Positions 9,112 to 17,296 of a stretch of DNA of 64,000 bases are shown here, in pieces. The number at the start of each line of letters is the position of its first letter. Position 1 is the first letter of the stretch. The DNA comes from Candidatus Ideonella esbjergensis. GTDB taxonomy: Bacteria > Pseudomonadota > Gammaproteobacteria > Burkholderiales > Burkholderiaceae_C. The position numbers and the translations under genes were made by a program. Location of the stretch: contig JADJLP010000002.1 in assembly GCA_016710065.1 (NCBI GenBank), forward strand, positions 496,001 to 560,000, read 5' to 3'. The notes beneath the pieces are model-generated. The model did no database searches and was not told the origin of the DNA. It saw only the letters and a list, made by a program, of their open reading frames with translations.

Positions 9112-10494
9112 ATGGACCAGTCCAGCCGCTACGCCGATCTCAGCCTCCGGGAAGAGGAACTTATCAAAGGGGGCGGGCACATCCTGGTGGCCTACAAGAT
9201 GAAGCCCAAGGCCGGTCATGGCTATCTTGAAGCCGCCGCTCACTTCGCGGCCGAGTCTTCCACCGGCACCAATGTGGAGGTGAGCACGACGGACGAGTTC
9301 ACCAAGGGCGTGGACGCGCTGGTGTACTACATCGATGAGGCCAGCGAGGACATGCGCATCGCCTACCCGCTGGACCTGTTTGATCGCAACATCACCGATG
9401 GCCGGATGATGATCGTCAGCTTTCTGACCTTGGTGATCGGCAACAACCAGGGCATGGGTGACATCGCGCACGCCAAGATCCACGATTTCTACATGCCGCC
9501 GCGCGCCATCCAGCTGTTCGACGGCCCGAGCAAGGACATCTCCGACCTCTGGCGCGTGCTGGGCCGGCCGGTGGTCAACGGCGGCTACATCGCCGGCACC
9601 ATCATCAAGCCCAAGCTGGGCCTGCGCCCCGAGCCCTTTGCGGCTGCGGCCTACCAGTTCTGGCTGGGCGGCGACTTCATCAAGAACGACGAGCCGCAAG
9701 GCAACCAGGTTTTTGCGCCGATGAAGAAGACCATCCCGCTGGTGGCCGACGCCATGAAGCGCGCGATGGACGAAACCGGTGAGGCCAAGATCTTCTCGGC
9801 CAACATCACCGCCGACGACCACCACGAGATGATCGCCCGTGGCGAGTACATCCTGGAGCAGTTCGGACCGGATGCCGACAAGGTGGCCTTCCTGGTGGAC
9901 GGCTTCGTGGGCGGCCCCGGCATGATCACCACCGCCCGCCGGCACTTTGCCAACCAGTACCTGCACTACCACCGTGCCGGCCACGGCATGGTCACCAGCC
10001 CCAGCGCCAAGCGCGGCTACACGGCCTATGTGCTGGCCAAGATGAGCCGCCTGCAAGGCGCCAGCGGCATCCATGTGGGCACCATGGGCTACGGCAAGAT
10101 GGAAGGCGAGAAGGACGACCGCGGCATCGCCTACATCATCGAGCGCGACAGCTACACCGGCCCGGTCTACCACCAGGAGTGGTACGGCATGAAGCCCACC
10201 ACGCCCATCATCTCGGGCGGGATGAACGCGCTGCGCCTGCCGGGCTTCTTCGAGAACCTGGGCCACGGCAACGTCATCAACACCGCCGGTGGCGGCTCTT
10301 ACGGCCACATCGATTCGCCGGCTGCTGGCGCCAAGAGCCTGCGCCAGGCCTACGACTGCTGGAAGGCCAAGGCCGACCCGATCGAATGGGCCAAGGAGCA
10401 CCGCGAGTTTGCTCGTGCGTTCGACAGCTTCCCCAAGGATGCCGATGCGATCTTCCCCGGCTGGCGCGACAAGCTGGCGGGCGTGCACCGCTGA
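9112..10494 (+). CDS. cbbM: Ribulose-1,5-bisphosphate carboxylase/oxygenase, form II
   Basis: Form II RuBisCO large subunit, 460 residues, acting without small subunits in the cytoplasm. It fixes CO2 onto ribulose-1,5-bisphosphate to give two 3-phosphoglycerates. Numbering matches the Rhodospirillum rubrum enzyme throughout: N111, K166 and K168 (TIIKPKLG), carbamylated K191 with D193 and E194 (GGDFIKNDEP), H287 and R288 (LHYHRAGHG), H321, and loop-6 K329 (GYGKMEGE). All are intact, so the enzyme should be active. The start follows GGAGACA with good spacing. It heads cbbM-cbbQ-cbbO, though 179 bases with repeats separate it from cbbQ. Form II enzymes discriminate poorly against O2, suggesting use at low O2 or high CO2. 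No form I cbbL/cbbS genes occur here. Confidence 0.99.
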   Translation: MDQSSRYADLSLREEELIKGGGHILVAYKMKPKAGHGYLEAAAHFAAESSTGTNVEVSTTDEFTKGVDALVYYIDEASEDMRIAYPLDLFDRNITDGRMMIVSFLTLVIGNNQGMGDIAHAKIHDFYMPPRAIQLFDGPSKDISDLWRVLGRPVVNGGYIAGTIIKPKLGLRPEPFAAAAYQFWLGGDFIKNDEPQGNQVFAPMKKTIPLVADAMKRAMDETGEAKIFSANITADDHHEMIARGEYILEQFGPDADKVAFLVDGFVGGPGMITTARRHFANQYLHYHRAGHGMVTSPSAKRGYTAYVLAKMSRLQGASGIHVGTMGYGKMEGEKDDRGIAYIIERDSYTGPVYHQEWYGMKPTTPIISGGMNALRLPGFFENLGHGNVINTAGGGSYGHIDSPAAGAKSLRQAYDCWKAKADPIEWAKEHREFARAFDSFPKDADAIFPGWRDKLAGVHR

Positions 10495-10500
10495 CCTGCA

Positions 10501-10648
10501 ACCGTCACTCCCGCCTCGCCGCCATCCCCGCTTCGCCGTCATTCCCGCGCAGGCGGGAATCCAGCATTGCGGCCCAGGTGGATCCCCGCCTTCGCGGGGA
10601 TGACGAACTGGTTTCGCGGGGATGACGAGCCGCCTTCGCGGGGATGAC
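10501..10648. repeat. Cluster of dRS3-like ATTCCC...GGGAAT hairpin repeats
   Basis: The cbbM-cbbQ gap holds a perfect dRS3-form unit ATTCCC-N8-GGGAAT at 10541-10560. An inverted relative follows, GATCCCCGCC TTCGCGGGGATGAC at 10581-10604, then two further half-units TTCGCGGGGATGAC ending at 10625 and 10648. Degenerate copies precede it (10501-10535). Similar units occur at 22870, 28415 and 45601. The stems may also shape the 3' end of the abundant cbbM message. Confidence 0.8.
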
Positions 10649-10673
10649 AACCAAACAAAGCGGAGCCCACACC

Positions 10674-11480
10674 ATGCCCGACACCCTCGCCGCCTGGCGC
10701 ATTGCCGAAGAGCCTCACTACCAGCCGCAGGCCGACGAGGTGGCGCTGTTCCAAGCCGCCTACGCCGCCCGCCTGCCGGTGATGGTGAAGGGCCCCACCG
10801 GCTGCGGCAAGAGCCGCTTCGTGGAGTACATGGCCTGGAAGCTGGGCCGGCCGCTGGTGACCGTGGCCTGCAACGAGGACATGAGCGCGGCCGACCTGGT
10901 GGGCCGTTTTCTGTTGGAGCCGACCGGCACCCGCTGGCAGGACGGCCCGCTCACGCTGGCCGCACGCCATGGCGCCATCTGCTACCTCGATGAAGTGGTG
11001 GAGGCGCGGCAGGACACCACCGTGGTCATCCACGCCCTCACCGACCACCGCCGCCAGCTGCCCATCGACAAGAAGGGCGAGTTGCTGCGCGCTCACCCCG
11101 ATTTTCAGCTGGTCATCTCCTACAACCCTGGCTACCAGAGCTTGATGAAAGACCTCAAGCCCAGCACCCGCCAGCGCTTCACGGCCTTCGACTTCGACTA
11201 CCCCGAGCCAGGCCTGGAAGCCCAGGTGCTGGTGCGCGAAACAGGCCTGGCGGCCGAGCTGGCGGCGCAGCTCATCCAGGTGGCCCAGGCCGCGCGCAGG
11301 CTCAAGGGCCATGGCCTGGCCGAGGGCATCTCCACGCGGCTGATGGTCAACGCCGGCGCGCTGATCCGCGAGGGCGTGGCGCCGCAGCAGGCTTGCCGCA
11401 TGGCCATGGTGCGGCCCATCACCGACGACGCCGACATCCGCGAATCGCTGGACCACGCCATTTCTGCAGTTCTGGCCTGA
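10674..11480 (+). CDS. cbbQ: RuBisCO activase ATPase subunit CbbQ
   Basis: A 268-residue AAA+ ATPase of the MoxR clade. With CbbO it removes inhibitory sugar phosphates from RuBisCO in an ATP-dependent way. Visible motifs are Walker A GPTGCGKS (residues 40-47), Walker B AICYLDEV (acidic pair 106-107), then SYNPGYQ and a sensor-2 helical lid. ATG 10674 is preferred because GGAG lies 8 bases upstream; an in-frame ATG at 10644 falls inside a repeat. cbbO follows 24 bases downstream. Pairing with cbbM makes this the form II-type CbbQO activase. Confidence 0.97.
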   Translation: MPDTLAAWRIAEEPHYQPQADEVALFQAAYAARLPVMVKGPTGCGKSRFVEYMAWKLGRPLVTVACNEDMSAADLVGRFLLEPTGTRWQDGPLTLAARHGAICYLDEVVEARQDTTVVIHALTDHRRQLPIDKKGELLRAHPDFQLVISYNPGYQSLMKDLKPSTRQRFTAFDFDYPEPGLEAQVLVRETGLAAELAAQLIQVAQAARRLKGHGLAEGISTRLMVNAGALIREGVAPQQACRMAMVRPITDDADIRESLDHAISAVLA

Positions 11481-11504
11481 GAGCCTGAGAGTCTGGCGCT
11501 GGCC

Positions 11505-13787
11505 ATGCTTTCACCCGCGCGCGCTACCCCCGAGCCGCGCCACCCTGCGCTGCGGGCACGGCTGGGCAGCCGCTTTGCCGAGGTGGACGCGGTGTTCGAC
11601 GACTGCGTGGACCGCGCGCTGCCCCTGCTCAGCCCGCAAGGCCTGGCCGAGTGGCTGGATCTGGCCGGCTGGCTGGGCCGCTTGGGCCGTGGCCCCGAGC
11701 CTTTGCTGACCTGCTTGGAAGCCTGGCCCGAGGTGGTGCGAACCGTGGGCGAAGGCGCGCTGGCGTCGGTGCGCGAAGCACTGGAAGCGATGCAGAAATC
11801 GCCCAACGGCCGCGCCATCGCGCCATTGCTGCAAAGCCTGCCGGCCGTGGCGCGCCGCCTGCCGTCCACCGAGGCACTGGGCCGCTACCTGCAACTGGTG
11901 CTGCTGCTGATGCGCCGCACCAGCATCTCCATCCACGGCCACCACGCCACCGAACCCAGCCCCAGCCTGCCGGCGTTTCTGGCCCAGGCACCACGCCTCG
12001 TGGCCCTGGTGCCGCTGGAGGGCCTGGCGCGCTGGATGGACACCGGCATCCGCCTGCATGGCGCCCACCCTGAGCGACAGCAGGCCTACTTTCAGGGCGC
12101 TTCCGACGACAGCCGCGCCGTGCTGCAACGCGAGCGCCACGGCACCCTGCTGATGGACGTGGAGCGGCCTTTGCAGCTCACGCTGCGCAGCCTGTGGCGG
12201 CAAGAGGCCCACCTGGTGCCCTATCCGGTGGACGAGGCCCACGCCCAGGTGCTGCCCCACATGGAGGCCGATGGCGAGCACGGCGGCCTGCGCCTGCCCG
12301 AGGTGCTGGACGCGCTGCAGGGCCAGAGCGCGCTGGCCCGCTACCGCGCCATGCTGTCCCACCTGGCGGCGCACCGCGAGTTCAGCCAGCCGCTGGTGGC
12401 CGACAACTGGAGCCCGCTGCAGCGCATGGCGGTGGAATGCTTTGAAGACGCGCGTGTGGACGGCTTGCTGCTGCGCCGCTACCCCGGCCTGACGCCGGTG
12501 TTCAAGGCGCTGCACCCACAACCCCAGGAAGGCGGCGTCAACCTGGCCCAGCGCAACGGCCTGCGCCAGCGCCTCACCCTGCTCTCGCGCGCGCTGGTGT
12601 TTGCCGACGAGCCCTGTGCCGACGCCCAGCGCGCGCTGTACCGCGCACGCTTCCAGACCGAGCTGGCCGGCGCCGCCACCAGCAGCACCCGCGCCATGGC
12701 CGCGCTGGCGCTGGACTGGGCGGCCCAAACCCGCGTGGCCAGCGACCAGTTCGCCGACGTGGCTTTTGAAGACACCCACATCGATTGGCGCGACGACAAC
12801 CGCCACCTGTGGATCTACATCGAGGCCGGCGACGAAGAGAGCAGCTTCGACCAGCGGCGCGAAGCCGACCACGCCGAAGATGCTGGCCTGCCGCCCCGCC
12901 TCTACCCCGAGTGGGACGCCGCCGCCCAGCAGCTGCGCCCCGACTGGGCCAGCGTCTACGACACCCTGCAGCCCCCCGGCCAGGCCAGTGACATCACCGC
13001 CCTGATGCAGCGCCATCAGGGCACGGCGCGCCACCTCAAGCGCCTGCTGGACGCCCTCAAGCCGCAGGACCGCAGCCGCTTGCGCCAGCAAGAAGAAGGC
13101 AGCGAGCTCGACCTGGACGCCGCCGTGCGCGCAGTGTGCGACGTGCGCGCCGGGCTCACGCCTGATACCCGCGTGCAGATGAGCACCCGCAGCAATGGCC
13201 GCAGCATGGCCGTGCTGCTGCTGCTGGATTTGTCGCACTCGGTGAACGACCCCGTGCCCGGCAGCCCGGGCGAGACCGTGCTCTCGCTCAGCCGCGCCGC
13301 CGTGGCCCTGCTGGCCTGGGCCATCAGCCAGTTGGGAGACCAATTGGCCATTGCCGGTTTTCATTCCAACACTCGCCACGAGGTGCGCTACTGGCACATC
13401 AAAGGCTTTGGCGAAGCCTGGGCCGACGACGCGCCGCAGGCGCGCCTGGCTGGGGTGCAGGGTGCCTGCTCCACCCGCATGGGCGCGGCGCTGCGCCATG
13501 CCGGCCATCTGCTCAGCGGCCGCCAGGCCGACCAGCGCCTGCTGCTGGTGCTGACCGACGGCCAGCCTGCCGACGTGGACGTGGCCGACCCCGAGTACTT
13601 GATTGCCGACGCCGCCCATGCCGTGCGCGGCCTGGCCGCACAAGGCTTGCACACCCACTGCGTGAGCCTGGACCCGCAGGCCGACAGCTATGTGGCGCGC
13701 ATCTTCGGCAAGCGGCATTCGGTGATCGACCGCATTGACCAATTGCCGCAGCGTCTGCCGGAGCTGTTCGTGGCCCTGACGAAGTAG
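11505..13787 (+). CDS. cbbO: RuBisCO activase adaptor CbbO, von Willebrand factor A domain
   Basis: A 760-residue partner of CbbQ. The long N-terminal part is helical. The C-terminal third is a von Willebrand factor A domain (about residues 560-760) whose metal site DLSHS fits the DxSxS MIDAS motif, with LTDGQPAD as the later acidic loop. In known CbbQO systems the VWA protein binds the CbbQ hexamer and recruits RuBisCO for remodelling. The length is normal for CbbO. It is the last gene of the cbbMQO block; the next DNA is a short deaminase-like remnant. Confidence 0.96.
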   Translation: MLSPARATPEPRHPALRARLGSRFAEVDAVFDDCVDRALPLLSPQGLAEWLDLAGWLGRLGRGPEPLLTCLEAWPEVVRTVGEGALASVREALEAMQKSPNGRAIAPLLQSLPAVARRLPSTEALGRYLQLVLLLMRRTSISIHGHHATEPSPSLPAFLAQAPRLVALVPLEGLARWMDTGIRLHGAHPERQQAYFQGASDDSRAVLQRERHGTLLMDVERPLQLTLRSLWRQEAHLVPYPVDEAHAQVLPHMEADGEHGGLRLPEVLDALQGQSALARYRAMLSHLAAHREFSQPLVADNWSPLQRMAVECFEDARVDGLLLRRYPGLTPVFKALHPQPQEGGVNLAQRNGLRQRLTLLSRALVFADEPCADAQRALYRARFQTELAGAATSSTRAMAALALDWAAQTRVASDQFADVAFEDTHIDWRDDNRHLWIYIEAGDEESSFDQRREADHAEDAGLPPRLYPEWDAAAQQLRPDWASVYDTLQPPGQASDITALMQRHQGTARHLKRLLDALKPQDRSRLRQQEEGSELDLDAAVRAVCDVRAGLTPDTRVQMSTRSNGRSMAVLLLLDLSHSVNDPVPGSPGETVLSLSRAAVALLAWAISQLGDQLAIAGFHSNTRHEVRYWHIKGFGEAWADDAPQARLAGVQGACSTRMGAALRHAGHLLSGRQADQRLLLVLTDGQPADVDVADPEYLIADAAHAVRGLAAQGLHTHCVSLDPQADSYVARIFGKRHSVIDRIDQLPQRLPELFVALTK

Positions 13788-13790
13788 CCC

Positions 13791-13934
13791 GTGCCGGCGC
13801 TGGGCCAGGGCAGACACCCTTTCGGCGCCGTCCTGGTGGCCGACATCGAGGCCGAGGTGGCCGCGTTGCACCAGAAGTTCTGGCACCAGGAAGACGGCGG
13901 CACCATGTTCTCGTCGGGATTGCCCGAGCGCTGA
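13791..13934 (+). pseudogene. Possible nucleoside/cytidine deaminase remnant
   Basis: A 47-codon open stretch after cbbO begins LGQGRHPFGAVLVAD, which matches the N-terminal block of nucleoside deaminases of the TadA/guanine deaminase type (GRHPFGAVLV). The zinc-binding HAE and PCxxC motifs are absent, and the rest (KFWHQEDGGTMFSS) is not recognised. The best reading is a decayed gene fragment left downstream of the cbb block. No good ribosome binding site is seen. Confidence 0.4.
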
Positions 13935-14059
13935 GCAGGGCCGGCCGCGCGGGCGGCCAGACAACAGGCTGGCGCGGGCCCGGCTTTTCGCGCTTTTGCT
14001 TTCCAGCGCTTGGCCGATAAACGGCATCAGGGCCAAACCATCTGGAAGGACGCATTGCC

Positions 14060-16198
14060 ATGCGGTCGAATTTGCCGGTCACCGGGCATGAGCACGCCAT
14101 TGCTGCGGACCGCACGCTGGTGTCCGTCACCGACCTGAAGGGGCGCATCACCTATTGCAACCCGGCGTTCGTGATGGCCAGTGGCTATCCACCCGAGGAA
14201 TTGTTGGGTCAGCCGCACAACATCATTCGGCACCCGGACATGCCGGCGGAGGGCTTTCGCGATCTGTGGGCCACGGTCGAAGCGGGTCTGCCCTGGACGG
14301 GGCTGGTGAAGAACCGCCGCAAGAACGGGGACCACTACTGGGTGCGGGCTCATGCCACGCCGCTGTACAACAACGGCGTCATCGTGGGCTACCTCTCGGT
14401 GCGCACGGTGCCTGAGCGAGCCGAGGTGGAGGCCGCCGAGGCGCTGTACGCCAGCATGCGCGAGGAAGTGGCGTCTGGCCGGCCGAAGACCGGCCTGCAG
14501 CAAGGCCGGTTGTTGCGGCTGGGCCGCTGGGCCGGCCTGGCCCGGCAGCTGCGCCCAGGCCTGCGCGGCCAAGTGGCGGCCCTGCTGCTGCTGGCCACAG
14601 GCACCAGTGCTGCCTTGGCCTTGTGGCAACCGTGGGCGGGGGCGGTGGGCGCCTTGGGCGCGGCGGCACTGGCGGCCTGGGGGGTGATGCAGCTCACGGT
14701 GCGGCCGGTGCAAAGCCTGGTGGCCTGTGTGAACCAACTGGCCGCCGGTGACCTGGTGGCGGCGCTGCCCAGCGGTGCCAGTGGCCCGGCCGGCGCCTTG
14801 CAGCGCGCACTGGCGCAGCTCTCGGTGAACCTGCGCGCCATGGCCGGCGACACCCGCACCGAGGTCGAGAACCTGCGTGGCGCGATCCAGGAAATTGCCG
14901 CCGGCAACCTCGACCTGTCGTCTCGCACCGAGGCTCAGGCCAGCAGCCTGGAGCAGACGGCCGCCTCGATGGAGCAGATCAGCGGCACGGCGCGCCAAAG
15001 CGCGGCGTCGGCCAGCCAGGGCGAGCAGATGTCGCGCGACATGGCGCAGGCCGCCCAGCGCAGCGAAGAGGCTGTGCAGCGTGTGGGGCAGGCCATGCAG
15101 GCCATCGACGCCTCGTCGCGCAAGGTCGGCGAGATCCTGCATGTGATCGAGGGCGTGGCCTTTCAGACCAACATCCTGGCGCTCAATGCAGCGGTGGAAG
15201 CCGCACGCGCAGGCGACGCCGGCCGCGGCTTTGCGGTGGTGGCGGCCGAGGTGCGCACGCTGGCCAAACGCACGGCCGACGCGGCACGCGAGATCAAGCA
15301 GCTCATCAACGAATCGTCCGAACGCGTGGCTGTGGGCAACCACGAGACCCAGGCCGCCGCCGAGCGCATGCGCCACGCGGTGCAGTCGGTGCAGCACGTC
15401 ACGGCCGTGTTGAGCGAGATCGCCACTGCGGCGAGCGAGCAGCAGATGGGCGTGAGCCAGGTCAGCGAGGCCGTGACCCACATGGACAGCATCACGCAGC
15501 AGAACGCGGCCATGGTGGAAGAACTGGCCGCTTCGGCCGGTTCGCTGGGCGAGCAGGCGCAGCGCGTCAACGACGCCATGCGCTTGCTGCGCGTGCGCGC
15601 CGACGACAAGACCCTGGCCGAAGTGGACGCCGTGGCGCTGCGGCGCGAGGCCAAGGCGGGCACATCTGCTGCCCCTGGCGAGGCCTTCGACTTCTCACAG
15701 GCCATCGCCGCCCACGCCAAGTGGAAGATCACGCTGCGCAACGCGGCCCAGAGCGGCGAGCCGCTGGACGCCGACAAGATCCGCCGTGACGACTGCTGCC
15801 CGCTGGGCCAGTGGCTGCACGGCGCGGGCGCCGGCCAGTGGGGCCACAGACCCGCGTTCAGCGAGCTGCTGGGCTGCCACAAGAGCTTCCACCAGGCGGC
15901 CGGCAAGGTGGCCGAGGTGGTGAATGCCGGGAAGGGCCAGCAGGCCATCGCCATGCTGTCGGGCAACTCGCCCTTTGCCCAGGCCACGGCGGCGGTGCTG
16001 GCAGCCATCCAGGTGTTGAGGGCTGAGGCCGCGTCCCAGAGCCCGCGCAAGGCGGCGTCGCTGGCGCCGACCGCGACAGTCGCGGCGACCGCCAACCCGC
16101 GCTCGCCGGCGGTGCGCCCGCCCAGCCGCCCGACGGCCAGCCCGCCCGCAGCGGTGGCCAGCGCTGCGGGCCATGACGACGACTGGACCAGCTTCTGA
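14060..16198 (+). CDS. Aer-like PAS chemoreceptor with C-terminal zinc-binding CZB domain
   Basis: A 712-residue chemoreceptor. Residues 10-125 are an Aer-type PAS domain with GQPHNIIRHPDMP and VKNRRKNGDHYWVRA; in E. coli Aer the RHPD segment helps bind FAD, so redox or oxygen sensing is likely. A membrane hairpin (about 173-213) follows, then HAMP-like sequence and a signalling domain with AFQTNILALNAAVEAARAG. The C-terminal CZB domain (about 535-655) shows AHAKW, DDCCPLGQWLHG and CHKSFH, the His/Cys zinc ligands. The last residues DWTSF fit the x-aromatic-x-x-aromatic CheR-tethering pentapeptide. The start follows GGAAGGA. It stands alone between cbbO and cbbR, suggesting energy or redox taxis coordinated with autotrophy. 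Confidence 0.95.
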   Translation: MRSNLPVTGHEHAIAADRTLVSVTDLKGRITYCNPAFVMASGYPPEELLGQPHNIIRHPDMPAEGFRDLWATVEAGLPWTGLVKNRRKNGDHYWVRAHATPLYNNGVIVGYLSVRTVPERAEVEAAEALYASMREEVASGRPKTGLQQGRLLRLGRWAGLARQLRPGLRGQVAALLLLATGTSAALALWQPWAGAVGALGAAALAAWGVMQLTVRPVQSLVACVNQLAAGDLVAALPSGASGPAGALQRALAQLSVNLRAMAGDTRTEVENLRGAIQEIAAGNLDLSSRTEAQASSLEQTAASMEQISGTARQSAASASQGEQMSRDMAQAAQRSEEAVQRVGQAMQAIDASSRKVGEILHVIEGVAFQTNILALNAAVEAARAGDAGRGFAVVAAEVRTLAKRTADAAREIKQLINESSERVAVGNHETQAAAERMRHAVQSVQHVTAVLSEIATAASEQQMGVSQVSEAVTHMDSITQQNAAMVEELAASAGSLGEQAQRVNDAMRLLRVRADDKTLAEVDAVALRREAKAGTSAAPGEAFDFSQAIAAHAKWKITLRNAAQSGEPLDADKIRRDDCCPLGQWLHGAGAGQWGHRPAFSELLGCHKSFHQAAGKVAEVVNAGKGQQAIAMLSGNSPFAQATAAVLAAIQVLRAEAASQSPRKAASLAPTATVAATANPRSPAVRPPSRPTASPPAAVASAAGHDDDWTSF

Positions 16199-16205
16199 GT
16201 GCGGT

Positions 16206-16221
16206 GCCCGCCCGGGCGGGC
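16206..16221. terminator. Perfect 16-bp palindrome between convergent genes
   Basis: GCCCGCCCGGGCGGGC is its own reverse complement and sits between the stop codons of the chemoreceptor (16198) and cbbR (16223). It lacks T tracts and has no loop on its own, so a terminator role is only positional inference. Confidence 0.3.
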
Positions 16222-16222
16222 G

Positions 16223-17173
16223 TCAGCTGGTGGGTTTGGCGGGCTGCTGCATCCACGGCCGGTCGTGCTCGGCCAGGTAGGTTTCGCCCTCTTCGAGGAT
16301 GAAGTAGCGAAAGGCCTCGGCGGCGGGCGAGAGGATGCGCGACTGCAGGTGCACCACGTTCCAGGTGCGTATCACCGGCGTGTTCTCCACATGCACCAGC
16401 ACCATCTCGCCGGCACGCAGCTCCAGGCCGATGGTATGCAGCGACAGAAAGCTCAGGCCCATGCCGGCGATCACCGCCTGCTTGATGGTCTCGTTGCTGG
16501 GCATCTCCATCGCGATGCGGGCCTCCACGCGGTGGTCCTGAAAGAAGCGGTCCATCAGCGCGCGCGTGCCTGAAGCAGCCTCGCGCACGATCAGCGGGTA
16601 GTTGGCCAGCGCGCTCACCGGCGGGTGGCCTGAACGCGTGATGGGGTGGCCCGGCGGTGCCACAAACACATGGGGGTGCGCAGCGAAGGGCTCGGCGCGT
16701 GTGGCCATCTCGCGTGGCGGGCGGCCCATGATGGCCAGGTCCACCTCGCCGTTGTTCATCATGGTCACCAGCTGCTCCCGGTTGGTGCTCACCTGCAGTT
16801 TCACCTCCACGCCCGGGTGCTCCTGGCGAAAGCGGGTGAGCAAGCGCGGCACGAAGTACTTGGCGGTGCTGACCATGCCCACGGTGAGCAAGCCGGTTTC
16901 CAGCTTGCGAAAGCGGCTCATTGCGTCGTCGGCGTCCTTCAGCGTGGCCAGCAGCCGCTTGGCATAGACCAGAAAGTACTCGCCCGCCGTGGTCAGCGCC
17001 ACCTTGCGGCCCTGGCGGTCGAACAGCGGCAGCTCGATGGCCGATTCCAGCTCCTTTACCTGCATGGTCACCGCTGGCGGCGTCAGGTGCAGGGCCTCGG
17101 CGGCGCGCACAAAGCTCAGGTTGCGGGCCACCTCCACAAAGACGCGGAGCTGGCGGAAGGTGACGGTCTTCAT
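16223..17173 (-). CDS. cbbR: RuBisCO operon regulator CbbR (LysR family)
   Basis: A 316-residue LysR-type regulator. The N-terminal helix-turn-helix (FRQLRVFVEVARNLSFVRAA, then TPPAVTMQVKELE) is typical of CbbR, as is the effector domain with VSTNREQLVTMMNNGEVDLA and FLSLHTIGLEL. It is divergent from the cbbEFPTZGKAY block, the standard arrangement for this activator. CbbR proteins bind operators in the divergent promoter and respond to metabolites such as RuBP, phosphoenolpyruvate or NADPH depending on species; the effector here is unknown. I chose ATG 17173 because earlier codons lie in the divergent promoter. It probably also acts on cbbM, whose promoter has a similar layout. Confidence 0.94.
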   Translation of the reverse strand: MKTVTFRQLRVFVEVARNLSFVRAAEALHLTPPAVTMQVKELESAIELPLFDRQGRKVALTTAGEYFLVYAKRLLATLKDADDAMSRFRKLETGLLTVGMVSTAKYFVPRLLTRFRQEHPGVEVKLQVSTNREQLVTMMNNGEVDLAIMGRPPREMATRAEPFAAHPHVFVAPPGHPITRSGHPPVSALANYPLIVREAASGTRALMDRFFQDHRVEARIAMEMPSNETIKQAVIAGMGLSFLSLHTIGLELRAGEMVLVHVENTPVIRTWNVVHLQSRILSPAAEAFRYFILEEGETYLAEHDRPWMQQPAKPTS

Positions 17174-17194
17174 GGCGGCTTCAGTTAAGAGAAG

Positions 17195-17250
17195 TTGAAT
17201 CAAAAGCCAAACATTGATGAATTTACCTTAAACGAGCGTCTGCCTACATT
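17195..17250 (+). promoter_or_regulatory. cbbE operon promoter with CbbR-type dyads
   Basis: TTTACC (17222-17227), a 17-base spacer and TACATT (17245-17250) make a promoter with a start near 17257. The dyad TTGAATCAA (17195-17203) lies at about -62 to -54, and TTGATGAAT (17214-17222) overlaps the -35 box. TTGATGAAT, GAATCAAAA and ACCTTA are all also present in the cbbM promoter (9017-9047). This fits a LysR recognition site plus an activation site, and it lies between cbbR and cbbE. Confidence 0.5.
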
Positions 17251-17296
17251 GCGTCACCGGGCTGTCACAGCCTCCTCCCTTTGATCGGTGGCGTCC

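Noticed and set aside
10501..10648. Possible small CRISPR array in the cbbM-cbbQ gap
   Set aside because: The repeats are short inverted hairpins with irregular spacing and no unique spacers or cas genes.
11511..14036. 841-codon open frame on the minus strand opposite cbbO
   Set aside because: High GC makes long antisense frames; it has repetitive His/Gly/Ala/Gln composition, no domain, and overlaps an intact conserved gene. Similar antisense frames at 4557-6767, 20020-22149, 31621-34098 and 43192-45519 were rejected for the same reason.
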